Source: Verrucomicrobiales bacterium
GTDB lineage: Bacteria; Verrucomicrobiota; Verrucomicrobiia; Limisphaerales; CANJXF01
Length of the DNA stretch: 43,079 nt
NCBI GenBank assembly: GCA_947478865.1
Contig: CANJXF010000037.1
Span: 1 to 43,079, forward strand
Reading direction: 5' to 3'
Below are positions 32,458-39,845 of this stretch, piece by piece; position 1 is the stretch's first letter; every line of letters starts with the position of its first letter. The notes beneath the pieces are model-generated. The model was not told the origin of the DNA, did not search any database, and worked only from the letters and a program-made list of their open reading frames with translations. Made by a program: the position numbers and the translations under genes.

Positions 32458-34221
32458 ATGAACAAAGATCAAGTCGCGCAAATTCTCGTTGAGATAGGGA
32501 CGTTGCTGGAGTTGAAGGGGGAAAACCCATTCAAGACAAGGGCTTACCTGAATGTGGCGCGAACTCTGGAGTCTTTGAGCGAACCGATCGAACGGATTGT
32601 CAGTGAAAATCGGCTGGGTGAAATTAAGGGCATCGGCGAGGCGATTCAGAAAAAAATTACCGAACTCGTCACCACGGGGCGGCTCGAATATTACGAAGAA
32701 CTCAAGGCATCGTTGCCAGAGGGGCTGCTTGTGATGTTGACCGTGCCAGGGCTGGGCCCGAAAAAGGTCAAAGCGCTCTACGAAAAGCTGGGCATTACCG
32801 GCCTAGATGAATTGGAAATGGCGTGTAACGAAGGAAAAGTTGCCGCACTCGACGGTTTTGGTGAAAAGACGCAGCAGAAAATCTGCGAGGGAATTCAATT
32901 TCGTCGGACCTACGCTTCCCGCCATCTGCTCAGCGATGCGCTTCTGTTGGCTGAGCCGATTTTAGATGATCTGCGCCAACATCCCGACGTGATTCGGTGC
33001 AGCACGGCCGGGAGCCTGCGGCGATTCAAGGAAATCGTCGGCGACGTTGATTTTCTGGTCTCTTCGAAAAATCCAGCGGAGGTCATTGAGTATTTCACGA
33101 CGCTGCCGGGCATTTTGAGCATCAGTGCCAAGGGCGACACCAAAGCCAGTGTTGTTTTGGAGGGCGGTATTCAGGCTGATTTGCGCGTGGTGACGGATGC
33201 GGAGTTTCCGTTCGCGCTGGCCTACTTCACCGGGAGCAAAGAACACAATATCGTCATGCGCCAGCGGGCAATTCAGCGCGGCTTGCGCCTCAACGAATAT
33301 GGGTTGTTCAAGTCCGATGCCGAAACTCGTGATCCGGCTTTGCTCGTGACCTGCCAGACGGAAGAGGAACTTTTCTCGCGATTAGACCTGGCTTATGTTC
33401 CGCCAGAACTTCGCGAAGACCAGGGCGAATTTCTCGCTGCTGAACAGAATGATTTGCCTCGGCTGCTCGAATGGACGGAATTGAAGGGTTCTCTGCACAA
33501 TCACTCCAATTGGAGTGATGGGCGCAATTCGCTGGAAGAAATCGCCACGCAAATGAGAGAACTCGGTTGCGCTTATTGGGCGATAACGGACCACTCCAAA
33601 TCGTCGTTTCAGGCAAATGGCCTCCAGCCCGAGCGCTTGCTGCAACAGCTTCAGGAAATTGCCTCGCTGAATCAGCGTCTCGCGGACGAGGAAATTGATT
33701 TTCGTCTGCTGACCGGCACCGAAGTGGACATTTTGAACGAGGGCAGGCTGGATTTTGACGACGAGCTGCTCCAAAAACTAGACGTCGTGGTCGCGAGCAT
33801 CCATCAGGGCTTTACGCAAAGCGAAGCGGAAACGACCAAGCGGTTGATTCGCGCGGCGGAGAATCCCTTTGTTCATATGCTCGGCCACTTGACTGGACGA
33901 CTTTTGCTCGAACGCGAGCCTTACAAAGTCAATCAACACGCTGTGATCGATGCCTGTGCTGAAACAGGAACATGGATCGAGCTTAACGGCAGCCCGTTGC
34001 GCCTCGATATGGATTGGCGCCTGTGGCATTACGCCAAAGAAAAAGGGGTGAAATGCGTGGTCAATTGTGATGCGCACCGCTTTGAGCACGCTGGATATCT
34101 ACGGCTTGGCGCTGGAATGGCGCGCAAAGGATGGCTCACCAAAACCGATGTGGTGAATACGCAATCTTTGGACTCGCTCAGGCTTGCCCTTCAGAAAAAG
34201 CGCGGGTTGAGACGGTCCTGA
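32458..34221 (+). CDS. polX: Family X DNA polymerase with PHP domain (PolX)
   Basis: Bacterial PolX fills short gaps in repair and carries a PHP-domain 3'-5' exonuclease. The order of parts is an N-terminal helix-hairpin-helix domain (ENPFKTRAYLNVA), the polymerase core with TAGSLRRFKEIVGDVDFLV holding the nucleotide-binding Gly-Ser and the first catalytic Asp pair, QADLRVV with another acidic residue, and the C-terminal PHP domain with LHNHSNWSDG, ITDHSK, GTEVDIL, HMLGHL and NCDAHR. I use ATG 32458 (587 residues); a TTG three codons upstream is the alternative. It stands between thiD and the rpmB region. Confidence 0.94.
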   Translation: MNKDQVAQILVEIGTLLELKGENPFKTRAYLNVARTLESLSEPIERIVSENRLGEIKGIGEAIQKKITELVTTGRLEYYEELKASLPEGLLVMLTVPGLGPKKVKALYEKLGITGLDELEMACNEGKVAALDGFGEKTQQKICEGIQFRRTYASRHLLSDALLLAEPILDDLRQHPDVIRCSTAGSLRRFKEIVGDVDFLVSSKNPAEVIEYFTTLPGILSISAKGDTKASVVLEGGIQADLRVVTDAEFPFALAYFTGSKEHNIVMRQRAIQRGLRLNEYGLFKSDAETRDPALLVTCQTEEELFSRLDLAYVPPELREDQGEFLAAEQNDLPRLLEWTELKGSLHNHSNWSDGRNSLEEIATQMRELGCAYWAITDHSKSSFQANGLQPERLLQQLQEIASLNQRLADEEIDFRLLTGTEVDILNEGRLDFDDELLQKLDVVVASIHQGFTQSEAETTKRLIRAAENPFVHMLGHLTGRLLLEREPYKVNQHAVIDACAETGTWIELNGSPLRLDMDWRLWHYAKEKGVKCVVNCDAHRFEHAGYLRLGAGMARKGWLTKTDVVNTQSLDSLRLALQKKRGLRRS

Positions 34222-34575
34222 TTTTCTGGGCGAGGCCAATAGAGTGAGTCGACTCAGGCGAGGGATCGAAAGCCTATTCAATGGAGGCCGAATTCAGATG
34301 CCGTAAAGCCGACTTAGATTTCTATATGCTTAAATGAGCCATCATATTTTTATTTGTGCACCTCGTCGACGCGCCGCTTGGGCTTACGGGAATGGCAGCC
34401 GCAGCCGCGTCCACCGCCACGCTTGGTTAACCAGATAGAGTTGCGACGAGCAGGAGGGAGGACAATGGTTGGCCAGTGCTTGAATCAAGGGTGTCCCCAA
34501 ACGTGGAAATAAAAACTTGCGCTCTCGCCGAAGATTGCTACGTTCACCGCTCCTTAAATCGAAAAGGCATATTTT
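34222..34575. other. 354-nt intergenic region between polX and rpmB
   Basis: No gene is clearly supported. The region holds a 12-bp palindrome TGAGTCGACTCA at 34245-34256, an AT-rich part around 34320-34355, a GC-rich stretch at 34360-34430 that reads without stop on the reverse strand but lacks a start codon, and a 15-codon frame at 34465-34512 that starts behind a strong GGAGGGAGG ribosome site. A likely rpmB promoter lies at its right end. Confidence 0.5.
34517..34544 (+). promoter_or_regulatory. Possible promoter of rpmB
   Basis: TTGCGC at 34517-34522 and TACGTT at 34539-34544 are 16 nt apart. A transcript from near 34551 would carry about 25 nt of leader with the AAAAGG ribosome site of rpmB. 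The boxes match consensus only in part. Confidence 0.35.
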
Positions 34576-34842
34576 ATGGCAAGAATTTGTGAATTAACCG
34601 GCACAGGACCAATCAAAGGCAGCCACATTTGGCGCAGTGGTAAAGCGAAGAAAAAAGGCGGCATCGGCACGCACGTCACCGCTATTACCAAACGCCGTTT
34701 CATGCCAAATCTGCAGCGTGTCAAAGCGGTCATAAACGGCGAAGTGCGTTACATCCGCGTCACTGCAAGTGCGATTAAAAAGGGCTTGGTGGTCAAAGCG
34801 CCAAAACGCACATGGAAGAAGGGCGACGCTAAGAAAGCGTAA
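34576..34842 (+). CDS. rpmB: 50S ribosomal protein L28
   Basis: The 88-residue basic protein has the L28 pattern: MARICELTGTGPIKG at the N-terminus, followed by KRRFMPNLQRVKAVING and IRVTASAIKKGLV. It belongs to the large ribosomal subunit. The CxxC zinc pair of some L28 proteins is absent; only one Cys is present near the start. It has its own AAAAGG ribosome site and terminator and is not joined to rpmG, its frequent neighbour. Confidence 0.95.
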   Translation: MARICELTGTGPIKGSHIWRSGKAKKKGGIGTHVTAITKRRFMPNLQRVKAVINGEVRYIRVTASAIKKGLVVKAPKRTWKKGDAKKA

Positions 34843-34866
34843 GTTGAGTCCAGATTGATTTGAAAG

Positions 34867-34895
34867 ATGGCGTCCGAAAGGGCGCCATTTTTGTT
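34867..34895 (+). terminator. Intrinsic terminator of rpmB
   Basis: ATGGCGTCC pairs with GGGCGCCAT around a GAAA loop (34867-34889) with one G-T pair and is followed by TTTTGTTT. Confidence 0.8.
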
Positions 34896-34918
34896 TCCAG
34901 CGCCGAAGGAAAGAGTGT

Positions 34919-35374
34919 CTATTTTCCCTTGGAGCGATACATGGTGGCGCGTTTCATTTCCCGGTCGGAATCCCGCTTCTTAATGTCATCGCGTTTATCG
35001 AACTCTAACTTGCCTTTACCTACCCCGAGCGCAACTTTCACCTTTCCGTTTTTCCAATAAAACGAGAGTGGAAAAATTGCGTTACCCTTGATTGCGGCTA
35101 ATCCGAAGAGCTTCCTGATCTCGCTTTTGTGCAGGAGAAGTTTTCGAGGCGCTTTGGGCTGATGGTTTTCGCGATTGCCGAAGGAATATTCGTCAATATG
35201 GGCGTTATAGAGCCAGACTTCATCTTTCTCCACGCGGGCGAAGGCATCTGTGATCTGACCCTTTCCGGCGCGCAACACCTTCACTTCCGTGCCATGCAAA
35301 ACGATTCCAGCCTCGAAAGTATCGAGAATGTGATAATCACGTCGCGCTTTTGGATTGTTCAGAATGTCAGCCAT
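34919..35374 (-). CDS. smpB: SsrA-binding protein SmpB
   Basis: SmpB binds tmRNA and guides it into stalled ribosomes for rescue. The 151-residue protein shows the family N-terminus NPKARRDYHILDTFEAGIVL, followed by GTEVKVLRAGK and WLYNAHIDEYSFGN, and ends with the basic tail DREMKRATMYRSKGK that enters the mRNA channel. The ATG at 35374 fits family length. An intrinsic terminator ends immediately upstream of this ATG, so the usual ribosome site position is filled by the hairpin and its T-run (see findings). A tmRNA gene was not found in the window. Confidence 0.95.
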   Translation of the reverse strand: MADILNNPKARRDYHILDTFEAGIVLHGTEVKVLRAGKGQITDAFARVEKDEVWLYNAHIDEYSFGNRENHQPKAPRKLLLHKSEIRKLFGLAAIKGNAIFPLSFYWKNGKVKVALGVGKGKLEFDKRDDIKKRDSDREMKRATMYRSKGK

Positions 35375-35404
35375 AAAAAAAGCCAGAAGGCATTCCTTCT
35401 GGCT
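35375..35404 (-). terminator. Strong terminator abutting the smpB start
   Basis: AGCCAGAAGG at 35381-35390 and CCTTCTGGCT at 35395-35404 form a perfect 10-bp stem with a 4-nt loop. On the reverse strand the stem runs straight into seven T residues, and the next bases are the ATG of smpB. It lies 24 nt after the rpoZ stop and should end the rpoZ transcript. Confidence 0.85.
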
Positions 35405-35428
35405 AGGGCGTGAGCCTTTGAAAATAAA

Positions 35429-35680
35429 CTAGCTCTTTTTCCGCTTTTTGGCCACCGGCTGAAGTTCTTCTGGGCTTTCCAGAAGCTCGAAATCCATTTT
35501 GCCTTCGATAATTTCCAACAGTGCCACATCGGCAGCACCAAGACCGGCGGTATCGGCTAGGAGAGGGCGGCCTTGGCTGCCCCCTGTGGTTAATTGCCGA
35601 ACTCGGCGAGAAACTATATTAATCAGAACGTTGGGATTACCAACTTTCGCCATTGCTTGTTTTACAAATTCGCTATTCAA
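35429..35680 (-). CDS. rpoZ: RNA polymerase omega subunit
   Basis: The 83-residue protein matches the omega subunit, which helps assemble RNA polymerase: VGNPNVLINIVSRRVRQL with the conserved Arg-Arg-Gln-Leu, then GGSQGRPLL and DVALLEIIEGKM, and a basic tail. The start is a TTG at 35680 with AAGGGA just upstream; it gives the usual length before the conserved helix, whereas the later ATG at 35653 would cut into it. A 16-nt palindrome lies 27 nt upstream. Confidence 0.87.
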   Translation of the reverse strand: MNSEFVKQAMAKVGNPNVLINIVSRRVRQLTTGGSQGRPLLADTAGLGAADVALLEIIEGKMDFELLESPEELQPVAKKRKKS

Positions 35681-35706
35681 AGTTCCCTTAGTTAAATTTT
35701 TAAGAG

Positions 35707-35722
35707 CCGGTAAAGTTACCGG
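35707..35722. promoter_or_regulatory. Perfect palindrome upstream of rpoZ
   Basis: CCGGTAAAGTTACCGG has two arms of seven bases around AG, or a 6-bp hairpin with a 4-nt loop in RNA. Its position before rpoZ suits either an operator or a leader hairpin. No regulator is known. Confidence 0.45.
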
Positions 35723-35789
35723 TTGAGCGGGTTAACGCAATAGCAATTTTCGCCCAAGCAGGTGAAGAAGGGATAGAAAAGAGCGGGAG

Positions 35790-36065
35790 CTAGACCCCTT
35801 CGCAATATTTTACGAGGCGATCGTTGATGAAAACCCGGTTTTTTTGACCGAAGAGAAGTTTGCGTTCTTTTTCGATTTTTACGGCGAGCTTTTCCTGAGT
35901 TCCAACCACGAACACGTGTAGTTCCTTCAACGGTTCGTCGAAAAGGCGCACATGTCTTTTGATCGGTTTATCATTCACCTTAATCGTCAAGATTCCCAGA
36001 AGTTGGTTGAATTCGTAGTCGATCGTGTGTTTTTCCGTTTCGCCAATTTCCAAGGTAAATTTCAT
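35790..36065 (-). CDS. Small conserved-looking protein, unknown
   Basis: The 91-residue protein is not recognised. Its composition is that of a folded protein: alternating strands such as KFTLEIGETEKHTIDYEF, LGILTIKVNDKPIKRHVRLF and ELHVFVVGTQEKLAVKIEKE, ending in RVFINDRLVKYCEGV, which suggests an all-beta domain. There is no signal or membrane segment. A TTGCGT/TATTAA pair 17 nt apart lies about 20-50 nt upstream and could be a promoter. It is co-directional with rpoZ, 109 nt away. Confidence 0.65.
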   Translation of the reverse strand: MKFTLEIGETEKHTIDYEFNQLLGILTIKVNDKPIKRHVRLFDEPLKELHVFVVGTQEKLAVKIEKERKLLFGQKNRVFINDRLVKYCEGV

Positions 36066-36255
36066 AGTTAATTCTATTTCCGGTTAATACTGCCGACACC
36101 GAGTCAACGCAAAGTATGTGCCAGAAAATGAAATGGTTCCTCACTATTTCTCACATTCGATAATTCCCGAGGGAAAAAAGGAGTCATCAGAAATCTTTTT
36201 ATCGATTGAGCGAAACCTCGCCCCCTGCAAGTCTTGAAACGGGACACAGCCGTCC
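36066..36255. other. Intergenic stretch upstream of the 91-residue protein gene
   Basis: No gene is seen here. The part next to the 91-residue gene holds the possible promoter TTGCGT-17-TATTAA on the reverse strand. The rest is AT-richer sequence without clear repeats. Confidence 0.4.
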
Positions 36256-36400
36256 GATTGGTGTGCAATGATGTTTCACTTATGCGAACTGGGCGTTCGC
36301 TGCTTGTCTCGCCGCAAGTGGTCGCGCACCCTTGAGGCTCTGTCGACCGCTTTCCAGGGAGATCAGGCTTAGGTTCGGCCGTTTGGCCGCTACACCAATC
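36256..36400. other. 145-nt element closed by a 9-bp inverted repeat, possible structured RNA
   Basis: GATTGGTGT at 36256-36264 is exactly complementary to ACACCAATC at 36392-36400. Between them lie GCGAAC-TGGGC-GTTCGC at 36285-36301, CGGCC-GTTT-GGCCG at 36377-36390, and GGTCG paired with CGACC. Together they allow a multibranched fold on either strand. It starts 10 nt after the fmdB stop on the reverse strand. It matches no tRNA, SRP RNA, 6S RNA or tmRNA that I can recognise. Confidence 0.45.
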
Positions 36401-36409
36401 AATCCCTGA

Positions 36410-36727
36410 TTACTTTTTAGCTGGTTTGCTTTCGGACTTGGGAGTGCTGGATTCCGTTTTGGCCGGCTTACTTTCGCTTGTTCCGCTGTTGGAATCTTTC
36501 TTGGCCGCCGCTTTGTAGCCTTCACTGCGATAATCGGTGATGTAAAAACCGCTTCCTTTGAAAATCAAGCCTGCGCCGGCCCCAATCAATTTTTTGATTT
36601 TCCCTTTGCCCCATTTTTTCCGCCCGCAAAGCTCCTTCGGGCAAACCGTCAGCGACTGCTCTGAAATGGACTGGTATTTGTCGAACTGATGTCCGCATTT
36701 AGAGCAAAGATATTCGTACGTAGGCAT
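36410..36727 (-). CDS. FmdB-type zinc ribbon protein
   Basis: The N-terminal 45 residues are the putative regulatory zinc ribbon of the FmdB family: MPTYEYLCSKCGHQF with the first CxxC, then a second pair in VCPKELCGRK. The middle GAGAGLIFKGSGFYITDY is also typical. A Lys/Ser/Pro-rich tail of about 35 residues follows. The role of the family is unclear; zinc binding is expected. It follows moaA by 38 nt on the same strand and may share its transcript. Confidence 0.88.
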   Translation of the reverse strand: MPTYEYLCSKCGHQFDKYQSISEQSLTVCPKELCGRKKWGKGKIKKLIGAGAGLIFKGSGFYITDYRSEGYKAAAKKDSNSGTSESKPAKTESSTPKSESKPAKK

Positions 36728-36765
36728 AATTTAATTTTAAATTTTCTAGGCAGTTCAAGCAATGC

Positions 36766-37824
36766 TTATCCGCCAATACAACTCATCGTTCTCGGTGGTG
36801 GCACAAATTCCGGTTCGCCGATGTGATGGCGATCCTCTTTTTGCCAAACCACCGACTTCAGCTCGCTTTGGAGAACGTCATCGCTGGAACCATCCCGAAG
36901 CAATGTTCGAAAGTCATGTTCTGCCGCGCTGAACAGGCAGGTGCGGATTTTGCCATCGGCCATCAGCCGTATCCGGTTGCAATGTCCGCAAAACGGTTCG
37001 CTTACTGGCGCAATAATTCCAATTTCACCGCGACCGTCGGCGAATCGCCATCTGGTTGCCGTCTCGGACTTATTATCCGATTCGATTCGCCGCAAAGAAA
37101 ACCGCGCCTCCAGTTTTTGTAAAATCTCCCGTGCGGGAACCACCAAATCCTTTTGCCAGGCGCGGCCAGAATCCAGCGGCATGAACTCGATAAACCTAAA
37201 GCAGAGGTCATGGATTCGCCCAAATTCAGCGAGCGACTCGATTTCCTGGTCATTCACGCCGCGAATGATCACGGCATTTACCTTCACCGGCGCAAAGCCC
37301 ATTTGTTGGGCTAGTTCGATTCCTCGGAGGACTTCATTCAATCCGTCCCGACCGGTAATTTTTTGAAACGTCTCGCGTTGCAGGGAATCCAAACTGAAAC
37401 TTACCCGCTGGAGTCCCGCGTCGAGCAGCGCTTTCGCCTTTTTCTCGAAAAGAAAACCGTTTGTGGTCATCGCCAGATCCTTGATGCCTGGAATGCGCGC
37501 AATTTTCCCCACAAGGATTTCAAGCTCCTGCCGCAGCAAAGGCTCGCCACCGGTCAGCCGGATTTTATCGATTCCCAGCTGAGCGGCCAACCGCACAAGT
37601 CGCTCGATTTCTTCAAACGAAAGGATTTTCTCCGCCGAAGTCCAGTTGCGCGTGATCGGGGCAGGGTTGGAAAAATTGGCCCAGCGCCCACGATAGAAAT
37701 TCAGGGCCGCTTCGGTTTCCGGCAAACAATATAGGCAGCGGAAATTGCAGCGATCCGTGACGCTTACCCGCAAATCGCGCATGACACGGCCATGCGAATC
37801 GGCGAGTAGGCCATTTTCAATCAT
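36766..37824 (-). CDS. moaA: GTP 3',8-cyclase MoaA
   Basis: MoaA is the radical-SAM enzyme that begins molybdenum cofactor synthesis. The first cluster motif is CNFRCLYC near residue 27 and the second is CGHCNRIRLMADGKIRTC near residue 280. GGEPLLR binds SAM, and the protein ends in the required Gly-Gly. The stretch between the first cluster and EEIERLV is longer than in the usual enzyme. MoaC and other partners are not in the window. Its ATG overlaps the TGA of the upstream coiled-coil gene (ATGA), so the two are translationally coupled. Confidence 0.94.
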   Translation of the reverse strand: MIENGLLADSHGRVMRDLRVSVTDRCNFRCLYCLPETEAALNFYRGRWANFSNPAPITRNWTSAEKILSFEEIERLVRLAAQLGIDKIRLTGGEPLLRQELEILVGKIARIPGIKDLAMTTNGFLFEKKAKALLDAGLQRVSFSLDSLQRETFQKITGRDGLNEVLRGIELAQQMGFAPVKVNAVIIRGVNDQEIESLAEFGRIHDLCFRFIEFMPLDSGRAWQKDLVVPAREILQKLEARFSLRRIESDNKSETATRWRFADGRGEIGIIAPVSEPFCGHCNRIRLMADGKIRTCLFSAAEHDFRTLLRDGSSDDVLQSELKSVVWQKEDRHHIGEPEFVPPPRTMSCIGG

Positions 37825-38597
37825 TTTGGCGCAGCAGGCGTATTGGTCGCCGACTGGACCTGAACCTTCACGCCACCGCTTTGGTTCAATTGAACGTTGA
37901 GGTTCGCATTGGTGCCGGCCTGAACTTGCTGCACTGGTTTAACCAACGCTTCCGCGCCTTTTTGCGACGAAGATCCGTAAATTCCGCGGCGAATCCATTC
38001 CAAACGGCGTGCGATGGACAGTTCATCCTTCAATTTGTTGACCTGTTCGCGAAGAACTGCCAGATCGTTAAACTGCTTTTCCAGCTCGGCCTTTTCAGCC
38101 TGCAAACGCTTCAACTCGCGCAATAAAAAGCTCCGGTCGCCTTCCGAGGTCGCCAGTTTCTTCTCCGTTGCAGCAATTTGTTTCTCAAGATTTCCAAGTG
38201 AGGCGTTGAGTTCAAGCATGCGTTTGGTCATGTCATCGTTCTGCCCTTGAAGTTCGGAGATTTTTGCGTCGCGTTTGGCCACTTCGGCCGCTGCTGCTTC
38301 GGCCGCTGCCTTTGCCTCTGCCTGGGTTTTGGCCAAAGAAGCGGACACGCTGACGAATTTGTTGGAAACCGTTTCGAGTTCGTGGGTGCGTCCAAATAAA
38401 TTCGTCTCCAAGGTCATGTTGACGGTCTTGAGCTCCTCCACTTTCCCCTGCGTTTGGACCACGCTGTTGGAAAGACTCATGATTTTGTCGCTGGCTTGCT
38501 GAATTTCTTGTTTCGCCTGGTTGTTCCGAACCATCAAGCCGATTCCCAAACCAGCGCAAATCAAAATCAAGATGATTAATGCAATTTTACCTCTCAT
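37821..38597 (-). CDS. Membrane-anchored coiled-coil protein, unknown
   Basis: After MRGKIALIILILICAGLGIG, a single membrane helix, comes a long Ala/Glu/Lys/Gln-rich coiled coil covering about residues 25-195, then a 60-residue Asn/Gln/Val-rich tail ending in QVQSATNTPAAPK. The form resembles periplasmic scaffold or chaperone-like proteins, but no family is recognised. I prefer ATG 38597 (258 residues) because the membrane helix follows at once; ATG 38618 is also in frame. It is coupled to moaA by a 4-nt overlap, which is unexpected for a cofactor gene. Confidence 0.7.
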   Translation of the reverse strand: MRGKIALIILILICAGLGIGLMVRNNQAKQEIQQASDKIMSLSNSVVQTQGKVEELKTVNMTLETNLFGRTHELETVSNKFVSVSASLAKTQAEAKAAAEAAAAEVAKRDAKISELQGQNDDMTKRMLELNASLGNLEKQIAATEKKLATSEGDRSFLLRELKRLQAEKAELEKQFNDLAVLREQVNKLKDELSIARRLEWIRRGIYGSSSQKGAEALVKPVQQVQAGTNANLNVQLNQSGGVKVQVQSATNTPAAPK

Positions 38598-38681
38598 AAG
38601 TTCAAAGGATGCTAACAATCAAAGTCATTCGCAACTTTTAAGTGCGCTTGATAAATGGACTTCCACGCATACATTGTATTC

Positions 38682-39356
38682 ATGGAAATCCCACACGAGG
38701 TGGCAGTGATGACGTTGGCCAACGCCACTCTTTTTCCCCAGGCACTGCTGCCATTGCATATTTTTGAACCGCGCTATCGGCGAATGCTTGCCGACGCGCT
38801 TAATTCCCATCGAATGTTTATTGTGGCGATGCAAAAGCCCAACTGCGTTCGTGAGACTCCCTCCGCCGTTGCGGGTTTGGGCCTGATTCGTGTCGCCGTC
38901 GATAATCCGGATGGCACCTCGCATCTGATTTTGCAGGGCATCACACGCGTCGAAATTGTGAAAACGCTCCGCTACAAGCCGTATCGCATTCAGCAGATTC
39001 GCCCTTTGCAGGCTGCGCCAACCGATAGCGTAATGATCGATACGTTGCTCGCCAAAGTGCGCGACCTGGTCAGCGAACGAATTGAATTAGGTTCTCCCTT
39101 CCCATTTCCTTTGAACGCCGCCAAATCGGGAAAGAAAAAAAATTCCGGCTCCATGACCATTAAGGAGATCGTGAGTTATCTCGATAAGCTGCACGACGCT
39201 GATCAGGTGGCAGACCTAGTTTCCTGTGCGTTGCTGGGCGGTGCGGTGGAGCGTCAAACCATCCTTGAAACCGTGGATGTCGAGCCTCGCCTGAAACATC
39301 TGATTCATTTTTTGATGGCGGAAATCAAGCAGCACAGAAAAGATAATCCGCAATGA
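38682..39356 (+). CDS. LON substrate-binding-domain protein
   Basis: The protein consists of the N-terminal domain of Lon proteases without the ATPase or peptidase: TLFPQALLPLHIFEPRYRRM near residue 16, the following hydrophobic strands, and a helical end with LLGGAVERQTILE. Proteins of this form are widespread and of uncertain function, perhaps binding unfolded proteins. ATG 38682 gives the family-like start MEIPHEVAVMTL; ATG 38655 would add nine residues. It shares an ATGA overlap with the DUF1844 gene. Confidence 0.88.
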   Translation: MEIPHEVAVMTLANATLFPQALLPLHIFEPRYRRMLADALNSHRMFIVAMQKPNCVRETPSAVAGLGLIRVAVDNPDGTSHLILQGITRVEIVKTLRYKPYRIQQIRPLQAAPTDSVMIDTLLAKVRDLVSERIELGSPFPFPLNAAKSGKKKNSGSMTIKEIVSYLDKLHDADQVADLVSCALLGGAVERQTILETVDVEPRLKHLIHFLMAEIKQHRKDNPQ

Positions 39357-39808
39357 GCACTAACGACTCCGCCGATCCCATGGCCAACGCCAGCCGTGAG
39401 GAAATTATCGCTGCCCTGTTTGCCAATCTGGTTATTCAGCAAACCAACATGGCTTTCATGTTTCTCGGCCGGGTTCCGCATCCTGAAACCGGCGAAATCA
39501 TCCAGGACTTAGAGAGCGCAAAGTTTTTTATCGATCAACTCGAAATGATCGAGGTGAAAACCCAGGGAAATCTCGACCAGCGCGAACAAGGTTTGCTCAA
39601 GCAAAGCCTGACGGGCTTGCGCATGGCATTCGTAGAGGCGGCTGAGGGAAAAGCGTCGGCTCCTTCGCCGGAAAGCGGTTCTCGGCCAGCTGCGATTTCT
39701 GAACCTGAGGCTGCGGCAAAACCGGCCGAGCCAGTTCCGGTCGCTGCGGCGGAACCCAAGGCTGCGGCGGAAGACGAATCCCGGAAGAAATTTTCCAAGA
39801 AATACTGA
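39353..39808 (+). CDS. DUF1844 domain protein
   Basis: Residues about 10-95 match the DUF1844 pattern: FANLVIQQTNMAFMFLG, PETGEIIQDLESAKFFID and LLKQSLTGLRMAFVEA. The rest is an Ala/Pro/Glu-rich tail with repeated AAEPKAAAE-type units. Function is unknown. The gene overlaps the LON-domain gene by 4 nt, an arrangement that suggests a joint role. Confidence 0.87.
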   Translation: MSTNDSADPMANASREEIIAALFANLVIQQTNMAFMFLGRVPHPETGEIIQDLESAKFFIDQLEMIEVKTQGNLDQREQGLLKQSLTGLRMAFVEAAEGKASAPSPESGSRPAAISEPEAAAKPAEPVPVAAAEPKAAAEDESRKKFSKKY

Positions 39809-39826
39809 GCTCTTCGGAAGAAGAGC
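39809..39826 (+). terminator. Hairpin directly after the DUF1844 stop
   Basis: GCTCTTC and GAAGAGC form a 7-bp stem with a GGAA loop. It begins right after the TGA, and CCAGCATTTTG follows. The T-tract is weak, so it may be a processing or stability element more than a strict terminator. Confidence 0.4.
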
Positions 39827-39845
39827 CCAGCATTTTGATTAATTG

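Noticed and set aside
34245-34256. Twelve-base palindrome after polX
   Set aside because: It is short, lacks a loop for a terminator and no regulator or second copy is visible; not enough to call a site.
34360-34500. Reverse-strand frame with a basic Gly/Cys/Arg-rich peptide
   Set aside because: A stop lies directly upstream and there is no plausible start codon or ribosome site; composition is that of a GC-rich non-coding patch.
36256-36420. tmRNA gene near smpB, with a tag-like frame ending ANAQFA and a hairpin at its stop
   Set aside because: The conserved tRNA-like 5' and 3' ends and a terminal CCA-type acceptor are not found, and the tag does not end in the usual LAA-like residues.
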